DNA of 64,000 bases from Symsagittifera roscoffensis (taxonomy: Eukaryota; Xenacoelomorpha; Acoela; Convolutidae). The notes beneath the pieces were generated by a model. That model worked only from the letters and a program-made list of their open reading frames with translations, searched no databases and was not told the DNA's origin. Of the stretch, positions 1 through 9,785 are shown piece after piece. The position numbers and the translations under genes are program-made. The stretch spans positions 33,280,141 to 33,344,140 of the forward strand of contig NC_087071.1 in the NCBI RefSeq assembly GCF_963678635.1, in the 5' to 3' direction. Positions within the stretch are counted from its first letter, which is position 1. Every line of letters begins with the position of its first letter.

Positions 1-1747
1 CAAACGCCGGTTTAATCTGGGATATGACGGCAGATTTTACGTTGGACTTGGATGATGACGCGAGTTTACACAATCTGGTCATGATACTGGTCGTTATTGG
101 CCATGAGAATAACGAAGCAGAAGAACAACCCACCAACGGAACCATCCGAAGGAAGTCCATCGAGTGACTGGCTGAGATAGGGCACCTGTCTAGCTCACAG
201 TAGTGGAACGGATGGACATGTGTGCAACTCGGAACTTTGCTTGATTACGCTGAGCGAGCAGCATCGCCAATTGACACAACTGTATGGGAGGTTGAGCGTG
301 TCGGATAAGAGTGGAATGAAGTTGATCGCGGACTGTCATGGAGTAACGGAAGTGAACTTGATCACTGCCTTGGGATTTTGCAGTATGACGAGCTCGATAG
401 AATCACTGGAACGCCAAGAGCGTGCCCATGGGCTAGTGACGTCCCTCAGTGTGTTCCCTGGAGCACTACAGACAGAGCAAAAGATTGGAAGCTGGCGAGA
501 AGCTCTGGAAAATGAAATGAAATTTGAAGGATAGTGAGGTCTATCATAGACCTACTGGCTCGAAATATCTGGTGGGCTCGAGCTCTGCACCATAGTGCAA
601 TAGTAGATACCCTACGCACATGGTGGTGATGGATGCAAGGACACAGCAAGTGTTGGTCGACCAACTCTTCTCTGTGCCAAAGTGCGTGAGGTTGGCCAGA
701 ATGTCGGAAAGGTCGTATGATTTATTGGCGAAGATCATTCGGGCCGTCCCGAAGAGATTTTAAGGCAAGTTGTAAGACGTAGTGGGTGAAGATTTCATGA
801 GATTGAACGAGGGTAATGTGAGTGAATTCCAGAAGCAGAAAGCGAGTGGAGTGCTACCCACTGAATTCCACACCATAGAAGAAAAATACGATGTGCATAC
901 AATAATGATAGAAGTGGAACCGTTCCTGGGAGCCTCAGGGTATCGGACCCGAAGGAACATACTAATGACCCATGGGGAGTATCGTTGTCACTGCATAGCG
1001 CAGACGTTGTGGTACCCCAAACGCGGGATTCTGGTGTTAGTGTGGGACGTGAAGGAATTGTATTCCACGGGGTTGCCCGATCAAAATCAGCAAGTGTCAA
1101 TCGTGGTGGTTAGTGCCATGCTGGCGGTGAGATGGTTGGAGGCCAACAAGGGCACAAGTGGGCAGGAGACGGCCGTGCCGACACCTGAGCAGCTAGGCAA
1201 CGTAAAAATAAACCGTAACCTAGATTTTTTCAGAACCACCTGCAAGATTCTGAGAATACCCAAAGCCATTGAAAGAATATGGTCAAGGCAAAGATTGATA
1301 CCTTGGTTCCGTGCAGTGATGACATCATGGATATATGAACGCGCGAAGCGTCATATGTCAAGAAACACGGAAGCCTATCGATCCTTCCAGCTAGATATAG
1401 GACCGGGAGCCTATAAAAGAGCATTCTTATTGCACAGAAATGCTGTTACCACGGCGGTGAAGCTTTTGCAGGACAGTTTTTGCAGGAAACGGGAATAAAA
1501 GGTGAATGTAGACTTGCTACCTTGTTGTAAACCGAGGCTGTTAGAACAGGAGAATTGGGGGACGTCCCGCAACTTCATGGACATGTTGGAGAAAGTTCTG
1601 GAAGACAGTGAAACTGAAGAGCAGGACAAGAAGCAATTGAATGAGGAAGATGGAACAAGAAAGATGTGGCGAGGAAGAAGAGTAGAGAGAGGAGAAAAAC
1701 TTGATTGTCAATGTGTGTTAAAACTTATACCAATCAACCAAGTTTGA
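1..1747 (+). pseudogene. ORF2 C-terminal remnant of giant Ty3-like element, copy A
   Basis: This is the last third of the second long ORF of the giant retroelement, seen intact in order in copy C at about 35000-33085. The match starts with the first codons of the window (NAGLIWDMTAD) and runs through open segments at 220-534, 782-1498 and 1502-1747, which lie in different frames or are separated by stops. Segment 782-1498 carries the same block as copy C (EFQKQKASG, SRQRL, YERAKRHMSRN). Near 1465 it lacks about 100 bp that copies B and C have before the conserved NSFCR motif, and it resumes with LLPCCKPRLLEQE. It is closer to copy C than to copy B. The function of this protein region is unknown. 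It is clearly non-functional here. Confidence 0.85.
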
Positions 1748-1813
1748 TTATTGAGACTGTTAAACTTTTTGTTTTGATCTAGTTTGGTCAGACCAAGCTT
1801 TGAAAAATAGTTG

Positions 1814-2013
1814 NNNNNNNNNNNNNNNNNNNNNNNNNNNNNNNNNNNNNNNNNNNNNNNNNNNNNNNNNNNNNNNNNNNNNNNNNNNNNNNNNNNNNNN
1901 NNNNNNNNNNNNNNNNNNNNNNNNNNNNNNNNNNNNNNNNNNNNNNNNNNNNNNNNNNNNNNNNNNNNNNNNNNNNNNNNNNNNNNNNNNNNNNNNNNNN
2001 NNNNNNNNNNNNN
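1814..2013. other. Assembly gap (200 N)
   Basis: Exactly 200 undetermined bases, a placeholder length, lie between the 3' non-coding part of copy A and its LTR. The real distance is unknown. In copy C the corresponding interval (ORF2 end, non-coding tail, start of the LTR) is more than 1 kb, so the gap probably hides several hundred bases. Confidence 0.95.
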
Positions 2014-2409
2014 TGACACCGGTATTGTTTGATATTTTAGAATATGAGTAGCTAGAAAGAGGAAGTGGTCAACCCATCTCCAATGGATTTAATATAGAAT
2101 TGTCACCAAAAAAATATTAGAATAGGGTATTCGAGCCGTGTTTTTAATAGCAATCACGTAGTCTGAGGATCCGAGACCCAGCTATGTCTATGTGGTTGTG
2201 CTCGCATATAAACGAAAGCTGATCAAAAGTCGTTTGACTGATGGCCTAAAAATAGTACCTTTTTACTTAGCCCTAAACAGAACAGAAAATCAACTGGCTA
2301 GGTCGAGACGGTGAAAAACGAGTAGAATTATGGTAATTGACGCCTGCCAGTCGTTAATAGGTACTTTTTCTACGCTCCGTCACTGTGTAGTATTTGGGCG
2401 AATGTTACA
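2014..2409 (+). repeat. Partial 3' LTR of copy A
   Basis: The last 396 bp match the last part of the copy C LTRs (reverse complement of 31455-31850 and 55048-55440), including the stretch around GGATCCGAGACCCAGC and the end GGGCGAATGTTACA. The start is lost in the gap. Part of this LTR is copied again at 4234-4582 by the local tandem duplication. Confidence 0.85.
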
Positions 2410-2521
2410 CTGTGTCTTTCGACCAGAATGGACAAAAGTGCAATTTCGATTTGGTGGCCGCTGACCTTGAGAATTGTCAGTTTTAGTAGATTAGCGACGT
2501 TATTTGAACGATTGAACAACG
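2410..2521 (+). repeat. U3-like fragment before the copy B 5' LTR
   Basis: This 112-bp stretch is a diverged copy of the first part of the adjacent LTR: both have the order TCGAYCAGARTGG, then ACGTTATTTGAACGATTG or GCGTTATTGGAACGATTG. It is repeated at 4583-4694. It is either an extra U3 subrepeat or the broken start of another LTR. The 3' LTR of copy B at 28265 has no such fragment. Confidence 0.6.
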
Positions 2522-3431
2522 TGACATTCGATCAGAGTGGATCAAAATGCAGATTCAGCATATTCGAATTTTTAGCAGTGAACCTTCCGAATTGGCGATT
2601 TTGAAGGAATAAGTGCGTTATTGGAACGATTGGCCAAACGGTGAGGACTAGAATATTCTGGTATTTTGAAATTTTAAAAATTCGAATTATGACGTCATAT
2701 TTCTGAGAAACGTCAGAAACGGCCATTTTGGCAGAAAGTCGAAGAAAAACACAACAACGATAGTTGCGCTGACGATAACGACGAAGATTGTGATTAAAAA
2801 ACGACAACAGATTGCAGGAATAGCAGAGACCGTTCCGAGTTGCAACTATTGTGTCGCTACAATAGTTGCAAGGCCGTTGCGAACAACGCTGAAGGGTGGA
2901 AAACCAGCCTTCCGGAAGGAAGATAAGGGCCTTATTTCCCCGGATTCAGGAATCCGGAGGGGCCTCGGGACTGAAACTTTTATCGACTTATATGAACTTT
3001 TAGCTTCCCTGTCATGTCCTGATTTGAATTTAATTAACATCTGAATTCATTCTATTAAGATGAGAAGCTAGGATTTGGGGGAAAGGGTTGATCCATCTTC
3101 GATGGAGATGATGATTTTTATCTACTGAACAAAAACAATAATAATTCAATAAGTAGTTGTAGCCCTGATTTTAGGAGTGACCTCGTGGTCTGGGGATACT
3201 GAGACCTAGCCATGAGCTCACTATTTCTGCATGTAATTGAGTTAATTTGAGTGTTTGATCGAAGCCGAAAGCAGTAACGTTTTTTGTCGACCCGATGTTA
3301 GAAAGACCACCGAAAGTACTGGCTTGGTAGAGACGGTTAAAAGCATGTAAAGCTCTGTTTAGACGTTATCCAGTCGTCTTAGGACTTAGTTTTATTTTCC
3401 GTCGATATGTATCTTCCGGGCGAATGTTACA
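2522..3431 (+). repeat. Copy B 5' LTR, extra (duplicated) copy
   Basis: A 910-bp LTR starting TGACATTC and ending GAATGTTACA. It is nearly identical to 4695-5605 and about 97 percent identical by eye to the 3' LTR at 28265-29177. It carries a perfect CRE-type octamer (TGACGTCA) and one CCGGAGGGG motif near 2953. As the outer unit of the tandem duplication it is probably not the LTR that bounded copy B when it inserted. Confidence 0.85.
2690..2697 (+). promoter_or_regulatory. CRE-like octamer in LTR U3
   Basis: TGACGTCA is a perfect ATF/CREB-type palindrome. It is kept at 4863-4870 and as TGACGTCA in the extra LTRs (near 29232 and 30030), but is mutated to TGGCGTCA in the 3' LTR near 28436. 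The position in the LTR, upstream of the region conserved between subfamilies, fits a promoter element. Use in the host is inferred only. Confidence 0.35.
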
Positions 3432-3443
3432 TAGATGTTTTTA

Positions 3444-3458
3444 TGGCGCTCCTGGGTG
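3444..3458 (+). other. Candidate primer binding site, duplicated unit
   Basis: TGGCGCTCCTGGGTG begins 13 bp after the LTR end and is the same in copies B and C. TGG at the start fits the CCA end of a tRNA. See the copy at 5618 for the functional position. Confidence 0.45.
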
Positions 3459-4233
3459 TTATTCTTTTTTAACATCATGACCGGCAGAACCGTTAACGAG
3501 CTTTCCGCGCCAAGCGGATGCTCACATTAACGCCCTTAATAGGCCTAAACCGCCGGGGCGGAAGGGTAGTTCGGAACGCGGAAGCCTTCCGGATTACCGT
3601 GAATAGCTTTTTAACCTGGTTAAGACCGAAAATTCACGAATCAGGAAGGGTGGGGGGATCGGCCATTCCCTCGTTCCCTGAGAGGTTTGTGACCAAAAAC
3701 ATTTAAAGATATATATAAAACCAAACAAAAAGTAGTATAGTACCCAAGAAAAACAAAAACATAAAAAAATAACCGAAAAAACCAAAAACAGTAAAAAAGT
3801 AAAAAATCAGTAGAAATCATCCCCCCAGACAAGATGTGATCCGACCCTCCCGTTTGTTGTTGATAGATATATTGTTGTTACAGGCATTTATATCAGTCAG
3901 GATTGTTACGATCAATTTTGTAGCCCGTTTGTGAGGCTTGTACTGTAGGGTTATTTGAGCACTTAAGCACGTTAATGATAAATTGCGCTCAATCCGGTAG
4001 GGTCAGCTGATTTGCGCTCAATTCGGAAGGGTCTTGGTAGAAGACTGATCCGGCAAGCAGTACAAGGAGCAACAAGAAGGAGCTCAACGACAGCAACAAT
4101 CGACTGTTGGGTATCGTTAACAAGTTTTGTATCCCTTTTGGTACAAGAATTAAGATAGTAATCTGTGGAGGGCTCGACAGTGCTGCAATGTAGTGACCCT
4201 TCACCGAACTGCGAATATCCGAGTTAAGGAAGT

Positions 4234-4582
4234 GGAAGTGGTCAACCCATCTCCAATGGATTTAATATAGAATTGTCACCAAAAAAATATTAGAATAGGG
4301 TATTCGAGCCGTGTTTTTAATAGCAATCACGTAGTCTGAGGATCCGAGACCCAGCTATGTCTATGTGGTTGTGCTCGCATATAAACGAAAGCTGATCAAA
4401 AGTCGTTTGACTGATGGCCTAAAAATAGTAACTTTTTACTTAGCCCTAAACAGAACAGAAAATCAACTGGCTAGGTCGAGACGGTGAAAAACGAGTAGAA
4501 TTAGGGTAATTGACGCCTGCCAGTCGTTAATAGGTACTTTTTCTACGCTCCGTCACTGTGTAGTATTTGGGCGAATGTTACA
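4234..4582 (+). repeat. Second copy of the copy A LTR end
   Basis: This block repeats 2061-2409 with very few changes and again ends in GGGCGAATGTTACA. It sits here because it is carried within unit 2 of the 2.17-kb duplication. Confidence 0.85.
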
Positions 4583-4694
4583 CTGTGTCTTTCGACCAGA
4601 ATGGACAAAAGTGCAATTTCGATTTGGTGGCCGCTGACCTTGAGAATTGTCAGTTTTAGTAGATTAGCGACGTTATTTGAACGATTGAACAACG

Positions 4695-5605
4695 TGACAT
4701 TCGATCAGAGTGGATCAAAATGCAGATTCAGCATATTCGAATTTTTAGCAGTGAACCTTCCGAATTGGCGATTTTGAAGGAATAAGTGCGTTATTGGAAC
4801 GATTGGCCAAACGGTGAGGACTAGAATATTCTGGTATTTTGAAATTTTAAGAATTCGAATTATGACGTCATATTTCTGAGAAACGTCAGAAACGGCCATT
4901 TTGGCAGAAAGTCGAAGAAAAACACAACAACGATAGTTGCGCTGACGATAACGACGAAGATTGTGATTAAAAAACGACAACAGATTGCAGGAATAGCAGA
5001 GACCGTTCCGAGTTGCAACTATTGTGTCGCTACAATAGTTGCAAGGCCGTTGCGAACAACGCTGAAGGGTGGAAAACCAGCCTTCCGGAAGGAAGATAAG
5101 GGCCTTATTTCCCCGGATTCAGGAATCCGGAGGGGCCTCGGGACTGAAACTTTTATCGACTTATATGAACTTTTAGCTTCCCTGTCATGTCCTGATTTGA
5201 ATTTAATTAACATCTGAATTCATTCTATTAAGATGAGAAGCTAGGATTTGGGGGAAAGGGTTGATCCATCTTCGATGGAGATGATGATTTTTATCTACTG
5301 AACAAAAACAATAATAATTCAATAAGTAGTTGTAGCCCTGATTTTAGGAGTGACCTCGTGGTCTGGGGATACTGAGACCTAGCCATGAGCTCACTATTTC
5401 TGCATGTAATTGAGTTAATTTGAGTGTTTTGATCGAAGCCGAAAGCAGTAACGTTTTTTGTCGACCCGATGTTAGAAAGACCACCGAAAGTACTGGCTTG
5501 GTAGAGACGGTTAAAAGCATGTAAAGCTCTGTTTAGACGTTATCCAGTCGTCTTAGGACTTAGTTTTATTTTCCGTCGATATGTATCTTCCGGGCGAATG
5601 TTACA
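4695..5605 (+). repeat. Copy B 5' LTR
   Basis: A 911-bp LTR, TG at the start and CA at the end, directly followed by the leader that leads into ORF1. It pairs with the 3' LTR at 28265-29177. The middle of the LTR (around 5340-5605) is the only part that aligns readily with the LTRs of copies A and C, which suggests that R/U5 evolves more slowly than U3. Confidence 0.92.
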
Positions 5606-5617
5606 TAGATGTTTTTA

Positions 5618-5632
5618 TGGCGCTCCTGGGTG
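5618..5632 (+). other. Candidate primer binding site of copy B
   Basis: TGGCGCTCCTGGGTG lies 12 bp behind the LTR. The same 15 bases follow the copy C 5' LTR (55035-55021), and the next bases differ between copies, which suggests that the constraint covers these 15. The tRNA would end in CACCCAGGAGCGCCA. I do not recognise which tRNA this is, and the 12-bp offset is longer than usual. Confidence 0.5.
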
Positions 5633-7542
5633 TTATTCTTTTTTAACATCATGACCGGCAGAACCGTTAACGAGCTTTCCGCGCCAAGCGGATGCTCACA
5701 TTAACGCCCTTAATAGGCCTAAACCGCCGGGGCGGAAGGGTAGTTCGGAACGCGGAAGCCTTCCGGATTACCGTGAATAGCTTTTTAACCTGGTTAAGAC
5801 CGAAAATTCACGAATCAGGAAGGGTGGGGGGATCGGCCATTCCCTCGTTCCCTGAGAGGTTTGTGACCAAAAACATTTAAAGATATATATAAAACCAAAC
5901 AAAAAGTAGTATAGTACCCAAGAAAAACAAAAACATAAAAAAATAACCGAAAAAACCAAAAACAGTAAAAAAGTAAAAAATCAGTAGAAATCATCCCCCC
6001 AGACAAGATGTGATCCGACCCTCCCGTTTGTTGTTGATAGATATATTGTTGTTACAGGCATTTATATCAGTCAGGATTGTTACGATCAATTTTGTAGCCC
6101 GTTTGTGAGGCTTGTACTGTAGGGTTATTTGAGCACTTAAGCACGTTAATGATAAATTGCGCTCAATCCGGTAGGGTCAGCTGATTTGCGCTCAATTCGG
6201 AAGGGTCTTGGTAGAAGACTGATCCGGCAAGCAGTACAAGGAGCAACAAGAAGGAGCTCAACGACAACAACAATCGATTGTTGGGTATCGTTAACAAGTT
6301 TTGTATCCCTTTTGGTACAAGAATTAAGATAGTAATCTGTGGAGGGCTCGACAGTGCTGCAATGTAGTGACCCTTCACCGAACTGCGAATATCCGAGTTA
6401 AGCACCTTAATTCGGATATTGAACAAACCTGGAGGGGTATAGTATTACTAATATTATTACTTATATAGCCTATATTAATACTCCTATACCGTTTTTCAGT
6501 GAAAAACACAGAAAGCAGACCGGTTTTTAGGGTCAAAATAGCGATATTTTGATCCCCCCACAAGTCGCGATTTTTGAGATATCCATATTTTTTTGAAACG
6601 AAAAAAAGCGCTAAAGTAGTGTGTTACATCGTAACTGCACTACCATAATAGATAGAACCGGTTAAGTTTAGTTCGTAAGTGGTTGGAACTATTTTGGAAC
6701 CAAAAACCGAAGTTTCGTGATTTTTGAGAAAATGAAACACTATAAATTCAGAAAATTTTTGAAACTTTTGAGTTAGAACAGTAAAAATAGTTGTTCGGAC
6801 AACGTCCACTAGTGAATATACAAGTTTTAAAACCCGCTTCCCGAAAGCCTTCCGGGTTGCAGAGAAATCGAACTTAACGTGTTTGATTTGGTGGATTCAT
6901 CAATCCGGACTGGTACAGGTAGCATAGTTTTTCGTAAATTTTTTCACCTAAAGCGTTTTAGATCGGGTCTTTTGCATTGAACTAGAAGAGTGTAGGCCTT
7001 TTGAGCTCGGATCAATAATTTTTAGGTCGAAAACAACAGAATTGCGGAAAAAGTTACGCGGAACCTATAAGACAAATTTCTTGACTTTAGAAAATTAACG
7101 TTTTGGTTATTAACTTTGGAACTACTAGGCATATCCAGTTGATCTTGGTACCAATAGATCAGAAATTAGCCGAACTTACTGATAGGGACAAAAAATTTTC
7201 GAAAAAGTAAGCGTGAAAAGTTTTTGAGATTGTTTTTAGCAAATTCACCAATTTGGGAGGGTAGACCCTTCACGTTTTATAAGTTTTTTTTAGAAAAGCC
7301 CTTACACCCCTACCAAAAGGTAATAGCGGTTGAATAAAGTAACTTTAGGCTGTTCAAGACGAAAAGGGAAGGCTAAAGGCACAAGAAAACCTTAATCGAG
7401 CCGAAGTTGGGCTTGCGATAAGACCCTTCACCGTTAGTGTGAATTGTCAAATAAGAGGCTTAACTTCAATCCGGAAGGGTCTAGGAAAGCATTAAATACC
7501 CTTCCTAGTTAATTGAAAAAGCAAAATTGCATCGGAGAACGT

Positions 7543-7803
7543 ATCCGGAGGGGTATAGGTTGAAAGAAGGAAATCTCCGAAAAGCTACTTTTACAAAACC
7601 AGAGGGCTCCCAATCCGGAGGGGTCAAAATTTTTTTTCAAGTTAGGAGGGGTCCGAATCCGGAGGGGTCTTATATTTGCTAATTCGGAGGGGTCCCAATC
7701 CGGAGGGGTCTTATATTTACTAACTCGGAGGGGTCCCAATCCGGAGGGGTCTAAATTTTGTTAGTCCGGAAGTGTCTTATTTTTGCCAATCCGGAGGGGT
7801 ATT
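7543..7803 (+). repeat. CCGGAGGGGT motif array in leader
   Basis: About ten copies of CGGAGGGGT (mostly AATCCGGAGGGGTC) occur in 260 bp, in pairs separated by short AT-rich linkers such as TTATATTT. Single copies occur in the LTR (near 2953 and 5127) and at 6430. Copy C has a matching array at 52935-53845, with the motif CGGAGGGT on the opposite strand relative to the element. Binding of a zinc-finger or insulator-type protein is an inference from the layout. Confidence 0.7.
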
Positions 7804-8032
7804 ATTTTATTAAAGGACTTAGGTAAACGGAAGAAAGACTAAAGTGAGAGTTATTAGGTTATTAGCAGACAGGCTAGGAATCAGTGACTGCACTGGTAAC
7901 TTGCCTTTCAATAAAAACCAGACCAAATTAAAACAGGTCCGAACTCGGATATTCGCGACACTAAGTCTAAACTAAAAAGAGCGTACTTCATTGGTGTGGA
8001 TTGAAACCCAATACGTTTTTGTGAAAAGTGAC

Positions 8033-8125
8033 TGCCCTGAGGATTGTACTAGGTCTAGCTCGGGCAGTCCGAAGGCAGATAGGTAACACAGTACTCGGTG
8101 GGTGCAAGAGACGCCCACTTGAGAA
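8033..8125 (+). ncRNA. Conserved stem-loops in copy B leader
   Basis: Two potential hairpins follow each other. The first pairs TGCCCTGAG (8033-8041) with GCTCGGGCA (8058-8066). The second pairs GTGGGTG (8098-8104) with CGCCCAC (8112-8118) and is followed by TTGAGAA. The same two stems in the same order occur twice in the copy C leader (52520-52431 and 52705-52616, minus strand), while much of the sequence in between differs. In retroelements such leader structures serve packaging, dimerisation or translation. The role here is not known. Confidence 0.5.
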
Positions 8126-8272
8126 AATTACTGCCTTCAAAGTTTTGTTTGTTTGGTGCAGCACCGAGCAGGGAGAGCTTTTTCTTTAAAAGACGAGTTC
8201 GACTATTGTACTGCGACCAACTAAAAGTACAATACACATACTTTTTTCTAATAGAGGTATTCATATTCTGTC

Positions 8273-8327
<55 letters not shown>
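8273..8327. repeat. (TA)n microsatellite followed by T run
   Basis: About 27 TA units are followed by about 12 T. It is a simple repeat within the copy B leader and is absent from the copy C leader. Confidence 0.95.
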
Positions 8328-8333
<6 letters not shown>

Positions 8334-8616
8334 TTTATTTTAAATCAACATAAACTGTGCTTGATTGGGTAGTGAGTACACTATCTTTTAAATTGACTGA
8401 TAACATCATAGTGTGCTAGTACTCAAATCTTACGACCGATAATCGGTTAGTGTGAATAAATTATATACAAACTGTACTCTGATAACATACAGGGATTCGT
8501 GGTCACTATTTTATAGAATCTTGTGAAATTTATTCTGTTGTGTCATTATTATTGGTAGTCAAACTATAAGGTCACTAGCAATCGAAGTAAGTGCATAGGC
8601 ATTAAGAAGTGACAAA

Positions 8617-9776
8617 TTGAGAATGAGTCTAGACAAGTCAAGGATACCTAAACGAGGCAATAGCTCTAGGAAATTCATACCTAAAAAGCAAAGAAAAACG
8701 ATGACCGATCCTTTTGTGGATTGGATCAAACGAGCCCGGACCGACAAAGGGGAGACGGTTTCAGGCAGAATGGTTGAAACGAGAAGTCAGAAGACCTCAG
8801 AAGAGAGAAAAGAAATGTTGGTAGTAGAGGTCAATACAGACCAAGTCATGGATGACAACCAGGAAGTACATGGACTGGAAGGGAGAGGCAGAAGGCTGGC
8901 GAGTGAATCTACTCCGGTAGAACAAGGCCATGATTTTGCCACTTCCACCGGAACATTGGATCAAGAGGAGATATCGGAACTATCCGACATCTCGACTGAA
9001 ATAGCGGCAACTAGAGGATCTCCAATAGACAACACTATGATGGCAGGCGGATCTGAGAAAAAAACAAGTCATCATCGTTCTCAGAAATAATGAGGAACAC
9101 CTTAGGAAACATCTTTCCATTCACCATGGGAGGGGGCGCAGGAAATGAAGGTGAATCCCAGGAGGAGGAGGACGAAGAAGAGCAAGTGGACTTTGGGTCT
9201 CAAGTCAGCCCCAATAGTTCGACCCAGGAGAATGAGGCATACGCCGAAAGAGAGACTGGAACCATGGAAAAATTTTGTGTGGTGAGAACGATAAGCAAAG
9301 AGGTAAACACACCGGGCCAGTCGAGAGGCTTCGCGATTATGACAAACTCAGAGCCGCAAACTGGGGAGAGTAGAAACAGAGGGCTAGGCAACGCATTGGC
9401 GGATCCCGAGGTTGATAATGAAAAGTCGTCGAGGCAGAGAGTCAAGGCCCGAATCTCGACCAGCGCGAAGCTACCTGGGACCGACAGGGTTACACCGCCA
9501 CTAGTGACGCCACTCGTGGATAACGGGGCAGCACTAGAAGAAGCCTTGAACAACATAGTGGACAGTTTAGGAGAACAAAATGAACAGATGTCCATAAGAA
9601 TGAGTGAGCTAGAAAGAGCAGTTCACCTTGAAAGAGAAAGTCTGCGGGAAGAAATAAACCGCAAAAGACAAGAAGTTGGTAGGAGCAAAAAACGCTTGAA
9701 AGAAAGAACGGACGAGCATATAGCGAACAACTTGTCGCGAATGACAAGAGAAGCGGAACAGCGAGAGTTACGCTAA
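8617..9776 (+). pseudogene. ORF1 start: gag N-terminal region, copy B
   Basis: Two overlapping open segments (8617-9090 and 9090-9776) are in different frames, joined at TAATG around 9088-9092. Copy C has one frame here, so copy B has a frameshift near 9085. The N-terminus is basic (KSRIPKRG), the middle is acidic, and the end (about 9540-9776) is a likely coiled coil (SELERAVHLERESLREEI). A TAA at 9774 ends it, but the same frame continues at 9777 into the capsid region, so gag was one frame. The start at 8617 is an ATG that lies at the position of the copy C start. I see no known domain apart from the coiled coil. Confidence 0.65.
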
Positions 9777-9785
9777 AGAGACGAC

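Larger units (their letters stand above)
1..2409 (+). mobile_element. Giant Ty3/gypsy-like element, copy A (3' end only)
   Basis: The block contains the decayed ORF2 tail, a short 3' non-coding stretch (1748-1813) similar to the region behind ORF2 in copy C, an assembly gap, and the end of a 3' LTR that stops at TGTTACA (2403-2409). LTR and coding sequence both match copy C better than copy B, so A and C form one subfamily. The 5' part lies outside the window. Confidence 0.8.
2061..6402 (+). repeat. Tandem duplication of 2.17 kb (units 2061-4228 and 4234-6402)
   Basis: Two head-to-tail units with an offset of 2173-2174 bp. Each holds the end of the copy A LTR, a U3-like fragment, the whole copy B 5' LTR, the candidate primer binding site and about 770 bp of leader. 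By eye I see only about half a dozen differences (for example one T insertion near 5430 and changes near 4433, 4504 and 6270), so identity is above 99 percent. The unit lies next to the assembly gap, so it is either a recent duplication or an assembly artefact. Unit 2 is the one continuous with the body of copy B. Confidence 0.9.
5633..8616 (+). other. Copy B leader (5' untranslated region)
   Basis: About 3 kb without a credible gene lie between the primer site and ORF1. The short ORFs here are not conserved in copy C. It includes a segment with many A runs (5870-5990) also present in copy C (54660-54790), the CCGGAGGGGT array (7543-7803), two conserved stem-loops (8033-8125) and a TA microsatellite (8273-8327). 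The first 770 bp are also present in the outer duplication unit. Confidence 0.75.

Noticed and set aside
2160-2200. tRNA-like or SINE-like box in the conserved part of the LTRs (GGTCTGGGGATACTGAGACC)
   Set aside because: It is conserved between LTRs of both subfamilies, but I could not fold a cloverleaf or place A and B boxes at a proper distance.
2532-3044. Short ORFs inside the LTRs (for example 2532-2807, 2790-3044 and their copies at 4705, 4963, 28277, 28535 and 29281)
   Set aside because: They recur only because the LTR recurs, are not kept in the copy A/C LTRs and have no protein features.
8273-8327. TA repeat as a target-site or origin signal
   Set aside because: A simple (TA)n with a T run, absent from the other copy, fits plain microsatellite expansion.
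8098-8343. Open frame over the leader hairpin and TA repeat
   Set aside because: It is mostly microsatellite translation (alternating Tyr/Ile) and is not present in copy C.
9088-9092. TAATG stop-start overlaps (also 42700-42704) as termination-reinitiation sites
   Set aside because: In each case the other copy is continuous across the site, so these are frameshift mutations that by chance make TAATG.
9200-9595. Long antisense ORFs over gag, RT and ORF2 (for example 9200-9595, 12949-13362, 18969-19661, 36910-37466)
   Set aside because: They are shadows of coding sequence with biased codon use. None shows its own motifs.
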